Below, piece after piece: positions 34,408 to 46,680 of a stretch of 64,000 nt of DNA (position 1 is its first letter; each line of letters opens with the position of its first letter). A program made the position numbers and the translations under genes. A model generated the notes under the pieces. That model searched no databases. It was not told the DNA's origin and saw nothing but the letters and a program-made list of their open reading frames with translations. Source of the DNA: Zeugodacus cucurbitae (lineage: Eukaryota; Arthropoda; Insecta; Diptera; Tephritidae); assembly GCF_028554725.1 (NCBI RefSeq), contig NC_071667.1, positions 81,878,001 through 81,942,000 of the forward strand, written 5' to 3'.

Positions 34408-37092
34408 AATAACTTATTTATTGTAAAAAACAAAACAAACAAACAAATAATTGGCTGATAATTAATTAATTTGTGTGTTCGACATACTGACGCAACTTTG
34501 GCAAACCCCGCGCATAATGGAAGAAGAAAGTTTGGAATTTCTGCACAAAAGAGATGCGCAATAATGCTTGTAAACAAATAAGCAAAACACATAAATTAGT
34601 CGAAAGGAGGAATTTTAAAGACAACAATAATAATAACCCGGGCGACGGTGATTACGTTCGCGAACAAGTTGGCGTCGGCGATTAGTCGCCGAATGCAATA
34701 AAAAATTCGAAACCATAAAAATGTTATTTAAAGAACGAAGTTTAAGTGGTTTTTATGCACACAAAAAACACAAAAACCAAAAAAAAAAGAAAAAATGATA
34801 AATAGAAATAAATAGAAAAGAGATAAAACGGAATTAATAGCCAGTTTCGAACTGCAGAAATCATTAATTATATTCGCATTACGTGTCACGACGATAATGA
34901 AACGATGGCGAATAAAATGCAGAGACGGCCAATTTGCCTGCCAGCTGCAGTTAATAATCTAGCTATGAATACGTCAACGATCCACAAACATACATACATA
35001 TATGAGATGCGGGCTTAAATTAATTGGTAATGAGCGTAGTTGATGCGAAACCTGCTGGAACAGTTATTTACGACTTGTAAGGAATTTTAAATAACGGTTA
35101 AATAGCAAAAATTAGGCTGTGTTAATGTGCAAAAATTGGGATGAATGCAATTTGAAAGAAAAAACCAACAAAACGATTTTATTTTTAAATTTTAGTGACT
35201 GGCAACACCCTACGAGTTAAGATTTATTCGATTTCAGTTATATATCAGCCTCATAAGAATTCGATGGGGGTAGAACTAGGCCAAATAAAGACCGAAATCG
35301 CTATTTTAAGTTGGTTAGAATAAAAGAAAAGTAGTATATTTATAACATACATATATTTATAATTAAATATATATTATTTTATAATGAAAAAAATTACAGA
35401 ATTTTTAATGAACTATTTATATATATCGATGAAGCCAAATATAATAACTCATTAGTGAATCGCTTTATATTTGAAATGAGATTGTTCCGTTTAGGTCCAA
35501 TTAAATTTTAGTCTTATAAATAACTTTTGATAAATTGACTATTTCTTCTGACTCATTGGATTTTTCACGGTATTTGCAAAAATTGTTGACTTTTATATCG
35601 ACTACTCACTTACTCAGAGCATAAAACTAAAAAATCATAACAATCATTTTTTTTTCGATGAAGGTACATAATATTAACTTTAGTATGAAGAGTAAATAAG
35701 ACAAAAACATTTTCGAATAATTTAAATATTTTAGTAAACAAATCGTTTAATCTTCTTTTAATCTTTGTTGTGGTCTCTATATATCTATATATAAATCAAT
35801 ACGATAATACGAAATTCTGCATATTTCTTTCAACTTAAGTTGTTTATATTTATATATTGTAGTTGTTGTTGACACAAAGCGGATGAAAGCAAAGTAAAAA
35901 CCATTTCTGTTATTTTCTATATATAATTTGAACCTGTTCAAGTTCACCTATATATGGTATAGCATTCTTACTAAGAAATACCAAATACCGGCAATTCGAG
36001 GATATTTTAAATTGGAGTATTTGGGTAAAGTTAGAGTGGTGTAATGCCAGCATATCTATAAAGCCCAGAATATCTTCATAACCATTTCAGAACTTGTTGC
36101 CTTACCAGAATGGTCAGTATAATATCATACTATTCCATAATTATAGGTCTCTGATTTATGACAGTCTCACAATAGTGTTTCGTGTCTCTAAACTGTATTA
36201 ATTTGTATTTACAAGTATCTAAATATAGACCATTCAACTTTATTTACAGTCTCCTCACCCATTCGACGGCTACCAAACCTACATTTGTGGGTAACTCTTA
36301 AGGCCATATATAAAGATTAATTCTACAATTTATTTGAAATTTAAGGAGGTCCACTCTTATTAATCACATTTTAATGTCTATACTGCCTGAGCTTATAAAA
36401 AAAAGCTCTTTCAAAACTAAATTGTTGCTGTTACCTAAATGTGATTCATGAAACAAAACTATGCCATGAGTTTCGCAAGGGGTTTTTGAAGACAGTTTAT
36501 CAAGTCTTAATCAGTATTGAATCAGCAGGTTATCGACGTCACCAAAATATTATGAAAACTACTAAAACAGATTTTGAAATTCCGCTTAATTTTGCGTAAT
36601 CTGGTTTCCTGAATGAAGATATGTTTGTCACCGTAATTATAAATTCCATTTTAAAAACTCTCTCTATCTGATGAGAAACACAGTTTAAAGACCATGACGC
36701 ATTTTCTTTAATAAAATATTTTGTTTAAATCAATAGAAATATCTACTTTATGTGTCACTATGTTTAATCAGATTCTGTTAGTGGAGTTTCCAATAATAAT
36801 ATGTACTGAACTGTTCTCAATGAACCTTAATCGTTGAGGTAGGCTTTTTCGGCGCTTCAATTTAAATACTAATGATTGTACCACAAATTATTCAAAAATA
36901 CAACTTAATTTGAATATTCGAACATAAATAGTTTTAATAATTTAATTTTTTTTCGCTGAAATTGACATCCGCAACGAATGAGTGGAATATATAATGCTGA
37001 ATAAAGATATGCTTAGTCATTTGATCAACAGATGAGCAATAATTTTGCGGTTTTCTATACTCTTCTTAGCTTCAATAAGATCACAATAAATT
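34408..37092. other. AT-rich intergenic DNA between genes B and C
   Basis: No frame of interest is present. A small imperfect hairpin near 34668 (GGCGA-ttag-TCGCC) is the only structure noted. Genes B and C converge across this interval. Confidence 0.5.
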
Positions 37093-37598
37093 CTACAATC
37101 CGTACGTTACCACCTCGGTGTAGGGCACTAACCGACGTGGTGTTGGTCGTCGTTGTTCGCGTTCCTCCACAATCGTACGTAGATCCTGTTCGTGTTTACA
37201 AAACTTGCCGGTGTTTGCCTTAGGTTGTTTTAATAGCAAGCGCATAGGAACATCGGTGACTGGCTTTAGTTTAGAATCTGCTGATTGATGATCCAAGTAA
37301 TTATACGACTCAAATGCTTCGTAGTTCGTGTGTGTGTTGCTTTCGTCATTTGGATAATTGAATTCAATTTCGGGTTGCTCATAACCATAACCGTTTTCGG
37401 ATGAGTTGTGATGGGCATCTGTAACTGCTGCTACTGTATCTGTGTTGGAGTCTGCTGTTATGCTTGCTGTGTGTGATAGAGTGAGAAAGGCGTAGAAGGC
37501 CTAAAAGTGGAGAAACCATTTATGGTATGCTTTAGTAAAAATTTGGTGTATATATGTTAGGGAGGGTGTTTGCTTACCATAAATAATGCGAATTCCAT
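37093..37598 (-). CDS. Gene C: small secreted protein with PYTEVV tail (2 exons, 142 aa)
   Basis: Exon 1 (37598-37578) codes MEFALFM and ends at donor GTAAGC. Exon 2 (37500-37093) follows acceptor CACTTTTAG. The junction is phase 0. Residues 1-20 make a signal peptide (FALFMAFYAFLTLSHTA). The mature chain is Asn/Tyr/Glu-rich (NGYGYEQPEIEFNYPNDE), has a single Cys (C108) and ends with a charged stretch and RRLVPYTEVVTYGL. The last part shares RR-x2-PYTEVV with the C-terminus of gene D 0.7 kb upstream on the same strand, so the two are likely paralogues. The product is expected to be extracellular. No family is recognised. The small first exon is missed by simple ORF searches. Confidence 0.78.
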
Positions 37599-38302
37599 TT
37601 TACTTAAATATTTTAGTTCTTCGACCCGTTCAAGACAAACATCAATTAGTAACTAACTTAATGGTTTAACGCGAATATACTTAAAGATAGTTTAAGAATA
37701 CTGCACAGTATTTATGTTTGAAGGTGAAGTTAAATAAGATAAATGAGTATCAGACTACGAGTAGAAATGAAGGTTAGTTTTGGTTAAATTATTCCGAATT
37801 ATACTTTTAGTATATAAAAGAATTTTGAGAAAGAAATGCAAAAAAACGGATCTGCGGAATATTAAGAGGCGGACTACGACGCTCTATAATTGGGTTCGAT
37901 AAAGTCTTCATTATGCAAGTCATATTACTAAAGTAACAGTTAGTTCTACACGATCACTTATCTCTACAACTGATGTTGGGCAACAATGTTGCTGATATAT
38001 TATATGCATGTGATTAACATGATATATAATAACTCACGAAAACATAACATACTTTTAGGCTATACAAAAGTCTGTCCAGTGTGAATCTCTGCATTTATGA
38101 ATCATAAAACAAAATAACAGAAACCTTCGATTCTTCATTATAATAATTTATTCTCAAAAAATCTAAACTTGAAACTTAACGATAAACTAAGCTTAAAAGA
38201 ATGTAGCCCGCACTTAATTAACACAAAAAATCGTCACGAATAAATGTATTTTCTTGGTAAACACAGTTAAGTAAATAAACATTTTGTATTATTTTAGCAT
38301 TT
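37599..38302. other. Interval between genes D and C
   Basis: It must hold the 3' UTR of gene D (right side) and the promoter of gene C (left side). A CATAAATACT box about 115 bases upstream of the gene C start is a weak TATA candidate. Confidence 0.4.
38147..38152 (-). terminator. Poly(A) signal of gene D
   Basis: AATAAA on the minus strand, about 150 bases past the gene D stop codon. Confidence 0.55.
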
Positions 38303-39558
38303 TCAGTTGAACGGATCGCGCGGTATGACTACTTCGGTGTATGGATAGCGCCGACGATTTGGTGGACGCTTCATCGAATTCAGCGCAGCACCTCCCACGC
38401 TTACGGATCCAACACTGAATGGCGCAATGGCGCCTGTATTGCTTAAGGCGCGACATTTATCCGAGATCGGTTGCACACGCGCTCGCGCCGTTGTTACCAC
38501 GTGCTGGTGCCTTTGGTCGACTTGACCGGCGCCCAATTGCTGTTGCTCGCAATGACCATCGGGATAGCAGGTGCTGATGACACGTGTAAAAGGGCGTGTG
38601 TCGCCGACTGGATTCTGTTTCTCGAAGTAATGATCCAATTGGCCGACCTCGGATTGTGAAATGTAATTACCAGGAATGCCATTGATGGAACCGTCTGTAG
38701 AGGATGTAGATGGGGAGTTCGTTTGTGCGGCTGCGCTAAATTGAGAATTTGGAGCGATACCGTTAATGTCAACATTGTTGCCTTGTTGAGCGCCAAGTGG
38801 TGATCCAGCAAACGGCTGTTGCTGCTGCTGATTGCTCAGTTGGGACCCGGGAATCGATTGTTGTTGCTGCTGATTGCCAAGCTGGGACCCGACAACCAAA
38901 TGTTGCTGCTGTTGATTGCTAAAATGCGAAAAGGACTGCGACTGTGATGGAGGTGGTGTTAGGGCCGTGTGTGGAGTTCGTTGTATATACTGAGGTGTCA
39001 GCAGCGGATTCTGATGTGATGAGTAAGAAATATGCGAACCAGCAGCACTGTTACCGTATTGCTGTTCAGGTATTCCACGGAAAGCTTGTGGGTAAGGTCT
39101 TAGTTGAGTTGGTATAGTTGGCGGCAAATACCTTGCGCTAGTGCTGCCGGGTTGGTAATTGTTGGTGTAGTAAGACGGTGGTCCATTTATCGCTGCGTGT
39201 TGTGGTGGTTGTGCATGCACTAAGTTGAGATGATTTGATTGAGAGAGTTTCACTTCATAATTTCGGCCCGAAGGTCCAAGCGTTCGCACCACAGCTGTCA
39301 AAACAGGCACCTGAGTGGCTGCTGGAGCGGCCGTTTGTTCCGTGCAGGGTGCAGCAGCAGGCGGCGAGAGCGGTGGAGGGCCATATATTGGATACGGTCC
39401 ATTATTTTGTTGTAGTGATGTCTGCTGTAAACCATATCCGTCGGAGTTGTGAGTAGTTGTAATCAGAAGTAATGTTGCGAGCTGAAAATATTGAGATCTT
39501 AATTTTATTTCAGTTCAATTGATTTGTGCGACCGTTTTACCAGTGTGAGAAACTGCAT
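38303..39558 (-). CDS. Gene D: secreted Gln/Pro-rich protein with PYTEVV tail (2 exons, 398 aa)
   Basis: Exon 1 (39558-39541) codes MQFLTL and ends at donor GTAAAA. Exon 2 (39481-38303) follows acceptor ATTTTCAG. The junction is phase 0. Residues 1-16 give the signal peptide (MQFLTLLATLLLITTT). Then come a Pro/Ala-rich part (about 35-60), Tyr/Pro/Ser-rich sequence, and at 192-239 four imperfect repeats of the form S-x-L-(G/S)-N-QQQQQ-x3-G-S. Downstream are TCYPDGHC (C311, C317), C349 and a basic end RPPNRRRYPYTEVVIPRDPF. The PYTEVV tail is shared with gene C. Low-complexity extracellular chains with conserved tails are common in insect cuticle and eggshell proteins, but the function here is unknown. 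A shorter start at 39310 would lose the signal peptide. Confidence 0.8.
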
Positions 39559-41400
39559 GTTGTTTGAAGAAATCTTCACTCTCGTTCACTTATTATGAGC
39601 TTTTGAATCGCAGTTCTAAGTTGGCAAGCCGCACTCGACGATGGTTTCACTTTCGTTGTCTGCACACAAATGTTGTCGCTGCTTGAATTCAAATTCAACT
39701 TCGACCGTTGTTGATAAGTCCAACGTGAACTTTTTTCCACTGCGTTGATTCGGTAATTTGCTCTATGCTTTTCAATTTGCTGAAACAGGTTTGCCACTGA
39801 ATATGAAGTGCATTTTGCTCAATCAAACTGTGATAAAGTGAAGGCAGAAATAAACGAAATTTCAAAATATGATCCACACTCTAGAGAAATGTTGTAGGAA
39901 GAAGAAAATTTCCAAAAAAAAAAACAACAAAAAAGGTACACCAACAACAAAAAAACCTTTTCAAGCTATGACAACAAATCACGATTATAAAGAAATACTT
40001 TTTTTTGCCGTGCAATTACAAGAGTTGTTAGCAATAACAACAATCACACAAAATGTGACGAAAAAGAAGTAAACAACGTAATTCGTAATTATACAGATGA
40101 TTTATACTTATCCACACGTACATACTCGTATATAGTATAAGTTTGATCAGTCCACGCCAGTCACGCGAGTTCAGCATAATTACTGAGAGTTGTAGACACG
40201 AGCTGTTGATTCATGCCACATAATGTGTGGACTGGTCAGTTGTTGATGGCGCAGGAAGTTAACACTTCCATATAATCGTCGCAAGCTGTAGGCGGATATT
40301 GCAGCTGGTGTGAATAGCTCGCAGTGGAGAAAATTTGGAAATTTTTCGCAACTAGAAAATGCGAGAAACAGGGTAAGATTTATATGGCGGCAGAGTTTTT
40401 TCGAAATATTCCTCCGATTTTATAAAAATATAATATTAAGAGTATTTAGAATATTTCAGATATTTATAGATCCATGCCTAAGGGTGCGCATATAGTGTAG
40501 CGGGGAGGGTCAAGGGTCTAGACTGTGGGTTTCTATCTACTCAACTACTTGAATTTTGTCGGTGATTCGGTCTGCGATCTGACAAAGAAGATCATATTGA
40601 TTAAAATGCTTTTAGAAATAGCTGAGATAATAGCTCTCCAGCATAGAAACAGTTAGGATGTTTAGTGTTCACTGAAAGAAGTACCTTTTGTCGGGCAAAA
40701 AATTAATAGCAATCGATCTGTGTTGTTTGTGAGATATTATTAACGCTAACTGGTAGTTTTTATATTTTCTACATTGAAAAAAAATTGTTTCTCCAACGGC
40801 TTATTTTGGACCGATTTTGAACCCATTTCAGAAATCGGAATATAAACTAATTCGGCTGAATCTAATTTGAAGAACTTTATAATATAGTCCAAACGCTTTG
40901 TCGATTCATAAGGGTCTTAGTCATCCGTCAGGAGTATTCGGGTGTTACAAAGGACAGTTGAATTTGTCTAAGTACTCTCTGCAGTTGACTTTGACCTAAA
41001 CTAATCTGAAGATATATACTTACAAATCGCTTAAACGAATAGATAATCGGGGTTGTTTATCAAATATATCAAAATCACAAAGCAAGTTGATAATATAGAT
41101 TTATTCTTCAAAATAATTTCTTTTAGAAGCTGTTCTAACATATTTTGTTACCGTTTCGATTTTGTTCAAAGCTTCGATGTCATCCATCTTGACCTCTTTA
41201 CTACTCCAGCGAGTCACGTTTTGAGCCTGGGTGGTCGCTAGTGGCCAATTCTTGAGAATGTGATGAATGGGGATTATTTCATGCGGTAATTTTTAAATAG
41301 ACTGGTTCCTTGAAAATTAAATAATAAATAAATAAATTATGAGGGAAATTTTAAACAGCCGAATTTGTCAAATTCATTAAATCTATCATCTATAAGAACT
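39559..41400. other. Region upstream of gene D, no further gene
   Basis: Bases up to about 39860 may be gene D 5' UTR and promoter. From about 39890 there is poly-A/AAC-rich sequence, and nothing is identifiable to 41400. Confidence 0.45.
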
Positions 41401-41520
41401 ACATTGATCTCATAAGACAATACCATTACTGTACATAATGTTGTTCTGGAGTAAGTCTGTTCATTGAGAAATGGTAAATCAAACTGAGTAAAATTCAAGT
41501 AACCGCTGTTAAAAAGACCA
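41400..41520 (-). mobile_element. DD41D mariner relic, 5' end only
   Basis: On the minus strand ACTCAGTTTGATTTACCATT, a short gap, then ATGAACAGACTTACTCCAGAACAAC (MNRLTPEQ) match the start of DD41D transposases seen at 42.8 kb. The frame is lost after about ten codons. Confidence 0.6.
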
Positions 41521-42689
41521 ACTCCAAGAAAAATATTGACACATCGAAAAAAAAAACGTTATATATATATTGTTTCAACAATTTCATTGGTAGCAACTAC
41601 TTTCTTCAAATATAAACCCATTGATTCTACTTAATGGAGTATTTATTATTATTTAATTATTTGTTAATAAATAACAATGATTAATTTTCTTATTTATGTT
41701 AAATATTTATAATTCAACATATGTAAACAATAATCGCTGATAATCAACACACTTTTACTCCGCTTTACTCTTCGGTAAACCATCAGTGTGCCACCATGAT
41801 CAAGTCATAAAATAAATCATGTAATTATTAGTTGACAGTTATAGTGTTGAAAGGGTACTAAAAACGTAGTTTACACAAACGGAGCGATGTAAATATCAAT
41901 AAAAATGTAATAAAAATTTAGTGACTGCCACAGCCAGCGTGAAATATAAATGCGGTGGATATGTAAATATATAAACATTAAATATATACATATGCATATA
42001 AGTTATTGTTTCATAAATAATGACGCATTCAGTTGTCAACGGCAATGTGTTGATTCACAGTTTAAATTTTGCTTTTTCGATTCGCTTTTGTCTCACTCGC
42101 GCTTTCGCGCATTTCTCACCTTTCATTTCTGCCCACTTGCTGCCGCTACTAACTGACCGTCGAGATGAGTATGCATATGAGTACCAAATTTGAATGTGTA
42201 TTTTGTGTATTTAAGCCGTCGGTGGCGCTTCTGGCGCTATCATTGAACTGTCGCAGTTTCTTTTCTTCTATTTCGTTCGCTTTCAGTTATGTGTGTTACT
42301 TTTTTCACAGCAAACAGTACAATTAAAAAAAAAATTTACCTTTTGTGTTGGCGTGCTTGAACGCATGTGGAAATGTGCCACGAAAATGTGTCGGAGACGC
42401 AATGTTTTGATTAATTGCTGTTATATCATGGTACAAACGAGAGCTGCAGATAATCGTGTAACGCAACAGATAATCACAACACCTGTTGTTTGGTTGGTTA
42501 AGGCGACTTACAGTGATGAGGAAAGCAAATTAATGGGCCAAAACCACACTGAGTTGTTTGTAAACAAATTCGATTCGGCTTCGTTGATTTATTCGTTGAT
42601 TTTTTTATGCAGAGATTGCTGAAATAGGTTTTTGCATTTAACTTTGGTGAACGTCACAAGATATCCACCATCTATCAAGAGCTAATATT
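41521..42689. other. Intergenic DNA
   Basis: A 109-codon frame at 42293-42622 (+) lacks motif, signal peptide or splice context. No gene is called. Confidence 0.45.
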
Positions 42690-43860
42690 GGGTGATCCAA
42701 GTGGAGGTAATTTTTCCAATAGTCGTGTCAAGTTGTCATGTTATTTTTCTTCAGTCTTGTTTGGCATTTCATCATGGATAGACTTACGCCTGAACAACGT
42801 TTACAAATTGTTCAACTTTATTTCGAAAATTTATGTTCGCTCAACTTATGGTCAAAATAATTGGCCTACCGAGCGTACAATTCGCAACACCATCACCCAT
42901 CTTGAGATTCAGCATTCATTTTTGGATAATATTCGACCGAATATATCATGTCCAACACGCAGTCAAGAAAATATATCAACCGTTGCTAAAATTAACACGA
43001 AGACCGCGGAGAGTGGATTCGGCGCCGTTCACAGCAACTCACACTGACATATGGAACGATTTGGCGCATTTCGCGATTTTCGCGAAATCTTAAATTGAAA
43101 GCATACAAAATACAGCTTGTGCAAGAACTGAACCCGCTCAATATTCCCAAGCGACAATGCTGCCCTCTATGGGCTCTTGAAAAGTTCCAAAAAATCCGAT
43201 ATTTTCGAGCCAAATTCTGCTCAGCTATGAGGCCTATTTCTGGCTCAATGGGTACGTCAACAAGCAAAATTGCCGCATTTGGGACGAAGAGCAACCTGAA
43301 GATTTCAAGAGCTGTCATTTCATCCAGAAAAAAACAATGGTTTTGTGTGGTTGGTGGTCCGTATTCCTTCAAAAATGACGCAAGTGAGAACATAACCGTC
43401 AAAGGCGTCCGTTATCGCGACATGATAACCGACTATTTGATGTCTGAAATTGAAGCTCGTGATATCGGCGACATTTGGTTTCAAGAAGAGGGCGCCACTT
43501 CCCACACATCACATCAATCAATGTATTTATTGAGAAAACATTTCGGTGAGCAAATCATTTTACGTTGTGGGCCAGCCGATTGGCCACCAAGATCATACGA
43601 AATCATGTATTTAGACTTTTTCCGGTGGGCATGTGTAAAGTATAAAGGCTATGGCGGACAATTCAGGCCTTGAAGGAAAACATCACGTGTGTAATTCGCC
43701 AGTTACCAGTCGTAAGGCCCGAACGAGTCATCAAAATTTGGACTCAACGGATAGACCATCTGAGACGTAGGCACGACCAACATGTGAAAGAGATAGTCTT
43801 TAAAAAATAACTGCCAAAGCATGTTCTTTCGATTTTCTGTGTTTTTTACTTTAAAAAGGA
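42690..43860 (+). mobile_element. DD41D (rosa-type) mariner relic, near full length
   Basis: The left end carries GGGTGATCCAAGTGGAGGTA. The transposase starts at 42774 (MDRLTPEQRLQIVQLYFENL), passes through degraded helix-turn-helix sequence and has PKRQCCPLWALEKFQ. The first-Asp block reads LLSYEAYFWLNGYVN (Asp changed to Tyr). The second-Asp block reads WFQEEGATSHTS (Asp changed to Glu), and YLDFFRWACVKY keeps the third Asp with the 41-residue spacing. It ends near GTCTTTAAAAAATAA. Many frameshifts are present. It is the longest copy of this subfamily in the window, and 16.7 and 46 kb belong with it. Confidence 0.8.
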
Positions 43861-45980
43861 AGTATTTTATCTGTTATAACTTGTCGAATCTAACATTAGA
43901 TTAATGGCCTCAAGATCTCCATCTATTCAGAAGAAAGGTTGTAAGGATGTACGATGTCTTAGTTTCTATCAGTCACTTTTTCAATAGGACTATGATCCAT
44001 AGTAATTGATTAATATTATTTAAAGAAAACTAGTAGTTTGCTTTTACCAATATCTTCTTCGTATCATGGAGAATAAGCTATAAAAACATACGGGTCGATA
44101 ATACCTATTGTGATCGTCGTTGGGTTAATAAACCTCAAGATTGCAACAACCTAAAAAAAGGTGTTCCATCGTCACTATTGAAGCATAGCTTAACAATTTT
44201 TAATCAGTTTCCTCACAGATATCAGTGATTTGCTAAAGGGTTGAGGCAATCGTCTACTTGAAGTTGGTTGTTGTCTCTGCTTTGCGGCTTAACGCTAATC
44301 TTATATCAAATATCGGCATTAAAGCAACTAACAACAACATTTACATTAGCGACATGTAAACATACACATATATGTTGCTGGAAAGTAAATTCCATGCATG
44401 TTTGCCAGCATAAAGACTATAAGCGCCAAAGTCCACTGATATTCCAAACACAAAGTTAATCCAAAGAAAACACTTGGCAGCTATTGATACTTACGTGGTG
44501 AGGCGACAGACGGCACTGCAAAGACTTTGAGGCTGGCAACCATATAAATAATTAAGCCCAGCACTGGCTGTTGCTGCTGCTGCATTACGCTCCAGTTATG
44601 CGGCAAGGCTAAGGCCCCGTCGCCAGTTAATGCTCAAGCTGGAGACGAAAGGGGAATCAAACACACATACACACCTTCAAATAGCCAAGCCGTGGCTTAG
44701 GCGCACTTGAACACCATGGCTTGTGTGTTGCTTAAGTATCTAGGTGGAGAGGAAGTTGGGGGGCAGTCTATATGGCTGGCAGACTTGTTGAGTGGGTGGT
44801 GGTGCGCTTGGTTAGCTGCTAAGTGAAGGCGCGCAGCAAGACGATGAAGGGTGAAATAGGCTGTCTGCAAATTATTCGAGCAGCAGCAGCTGTCGGTGGC
44901 AGCGCAAGCGAGTGGCAACACTTAAATGGCTTCCTGCGTTTGCGGCGGCAAGTTTTAGCACAAAAACAAAACAAAAAGGAAAAAAATAACAAAAAAGAGT
45001 CTAAGAAGTGAGTAACCCGAAACAGCCAGTGAGAGATACCGTGAGTCCACTCTTGGCGAAGGGAGGAAAGTGGCGTTTCTTTTTTGCACTTCCTTTCAGC
45101 ACTTACAGTTATGCATATGCATTTTGTTTTCTCTTTTATACACTCCACATTGCCTTTTATGTCTTTTTATCGTTTGTACTTTTCGAGTGCTTTGTCTTCC
45201 GCTTTCTTCCAAGCATTTCAACAAATGCAAGTACCGTTTCGTGTGTAGATTCATATATGGTTTCGCCGTTAGTAGCCTCATTCAATGACACATATGCGCC
45301 CATGTGTCGCTCCACAAGTGTAAAGCAACTAAGCGGCGCAGCATTTCTGGCTCCAGCGTGCCCCATTATGCAATTGAAAGCCCGTCTGCCGTCTGCAAGC
45401 TCTCATTTCTTTGAAGTGCAGATCCACAGTCTTCCAGCGCCCGGCTTAAAACAATGCTGTCCAAGTAACTGTTGACGTTTCTACAGGTTTCTTTCTCTCG
45501 CCACCCTTTGTTGCGCTGTTGTTTCTTTATTTCTTTATTTGAGCCAAATTTATTGTGCGCTGCCATGTTTTTGAGTGCGCTGAAATCATTATTATTTTTA
45601 TTATGTTTTGGAGACCGACTTTAACAAGTGCAAAATTGTCGTGCAATGTGTGACGATGTGTGAGGGGTAAGTTGCATTTACAATATTTGACGAGTCATTC
45701 AACTTTTAGCTTCAATAGCGCCTGCTGCTGTCAGTAAATGTGCCAGGCGTGAGGAAATAAATAAATGGTTAGGTGGAAATAAACTGTTATCTTTGGTGAC
45801 GAAGAAACATCGGAAGTTTTTACCTTAATTTAGTTGAAAGACGAAGACGGTTTGTATAGTTTTAATTTTGATTCGAGTTTTTCTTATGTCTTCGTTTAAG
45901 CCTTCCTTGTAGCTTATGTGCATCCCTTCTCGCATAGTTAACTCATAATCTAACTATTAAATATGGTGTATTATTTATAT
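43861..45980. other. Intergenic DNA
   Basis: GC-richer sequence between 44500 and 45600 gives overlapping frames on both strands, none with supporting structure. Confidence 0.45.
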
Positions 45981-45984
45981 AAAG

Positions 45985-46680
45985 GGTGTTCCATTTAGAG
46001 GTTTCCTACTTTTTTAAAGAAAAAACACAGAAAATTCAAATTTAATAAGGAAAGTCTAATGGTGTGATAACACACGATCTTAATGACCAATCGCCTGGCC
46101 CAAAATGCGAAATTATTTGCACACCGAAGTGTTTTCTCAATAAATTCATTGATTGATGCCTGTGCCTGTGTGTGAGAAGTGGTGCCTTCTTGTTGAAACC
46201 AAATATCGCCGAGATCACAAGCTTCAATTTTAGGCATCAAATAGTCGGTTATTATGGCACGATAAAGCCCGCATTCTCATTTTAAAGTTTTTAAAGAATA
46301 TGGACCAATGATTTCACCGGCCTAAAAGCCAAACTAAACCGTTACTTTTTCTGGATAAAATGACAGCGCTTGAATCTCTTCAGGTTTGTCTTCGTTCCAA
46401 ATGCTGCAATTTTGCTTGTTTACATACCCATTGAGCCAGAGCCAAATTTGCCTCATCGCTGAACAGAATTTGTCTCGAAAACGTCGAATCTTCTTGGAAC
46501 TTTTCAAGAGTCCATAGAGCGAAGCGATTTCGCTTGGGAAGATCGTGCAACTTGCGCGAGCTGTATTTTGTATGTTTTAAATTTAAGATCTCGACATAAA
46601 TTCGCCAAGTCGTTCTTAGTTTTCCCACATATTTGTAGTATTTTGTTCAGTTTAACTTTTTAGGGAGGTGGGAACGTTAA
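45985..46680 (-). mobile_element. DD41D (rosa-type) mariner relic, N-terminal part missing
   Basis: The plus-strand left end GGGTGTTCCATTTAGAGGTT is the terminal repeat at the transposase 3' side. On the minus strand it reads PKRNRFALWTLEKFQE, ILFSDEANLALAQWV (first Asp kept), then IFGFNKK / WFQQEGTTSHT (second Asp replaced by Glu), then ITPLDF (third Asp kept, in another frame). The upstream half is lost or unrecognisable past about 46640. Confidence 0.75.

Noticed and set aside
42293..42622. 109-codon plus-strand frame next to a mariner relic
   Set aside because: Does not match mariner or any family; no intron or signal-peptide evidence.
43320..43505. Minus-strand frame over the DD41D mariner
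   Set aside because: Antisense shadow of transposase sequence.
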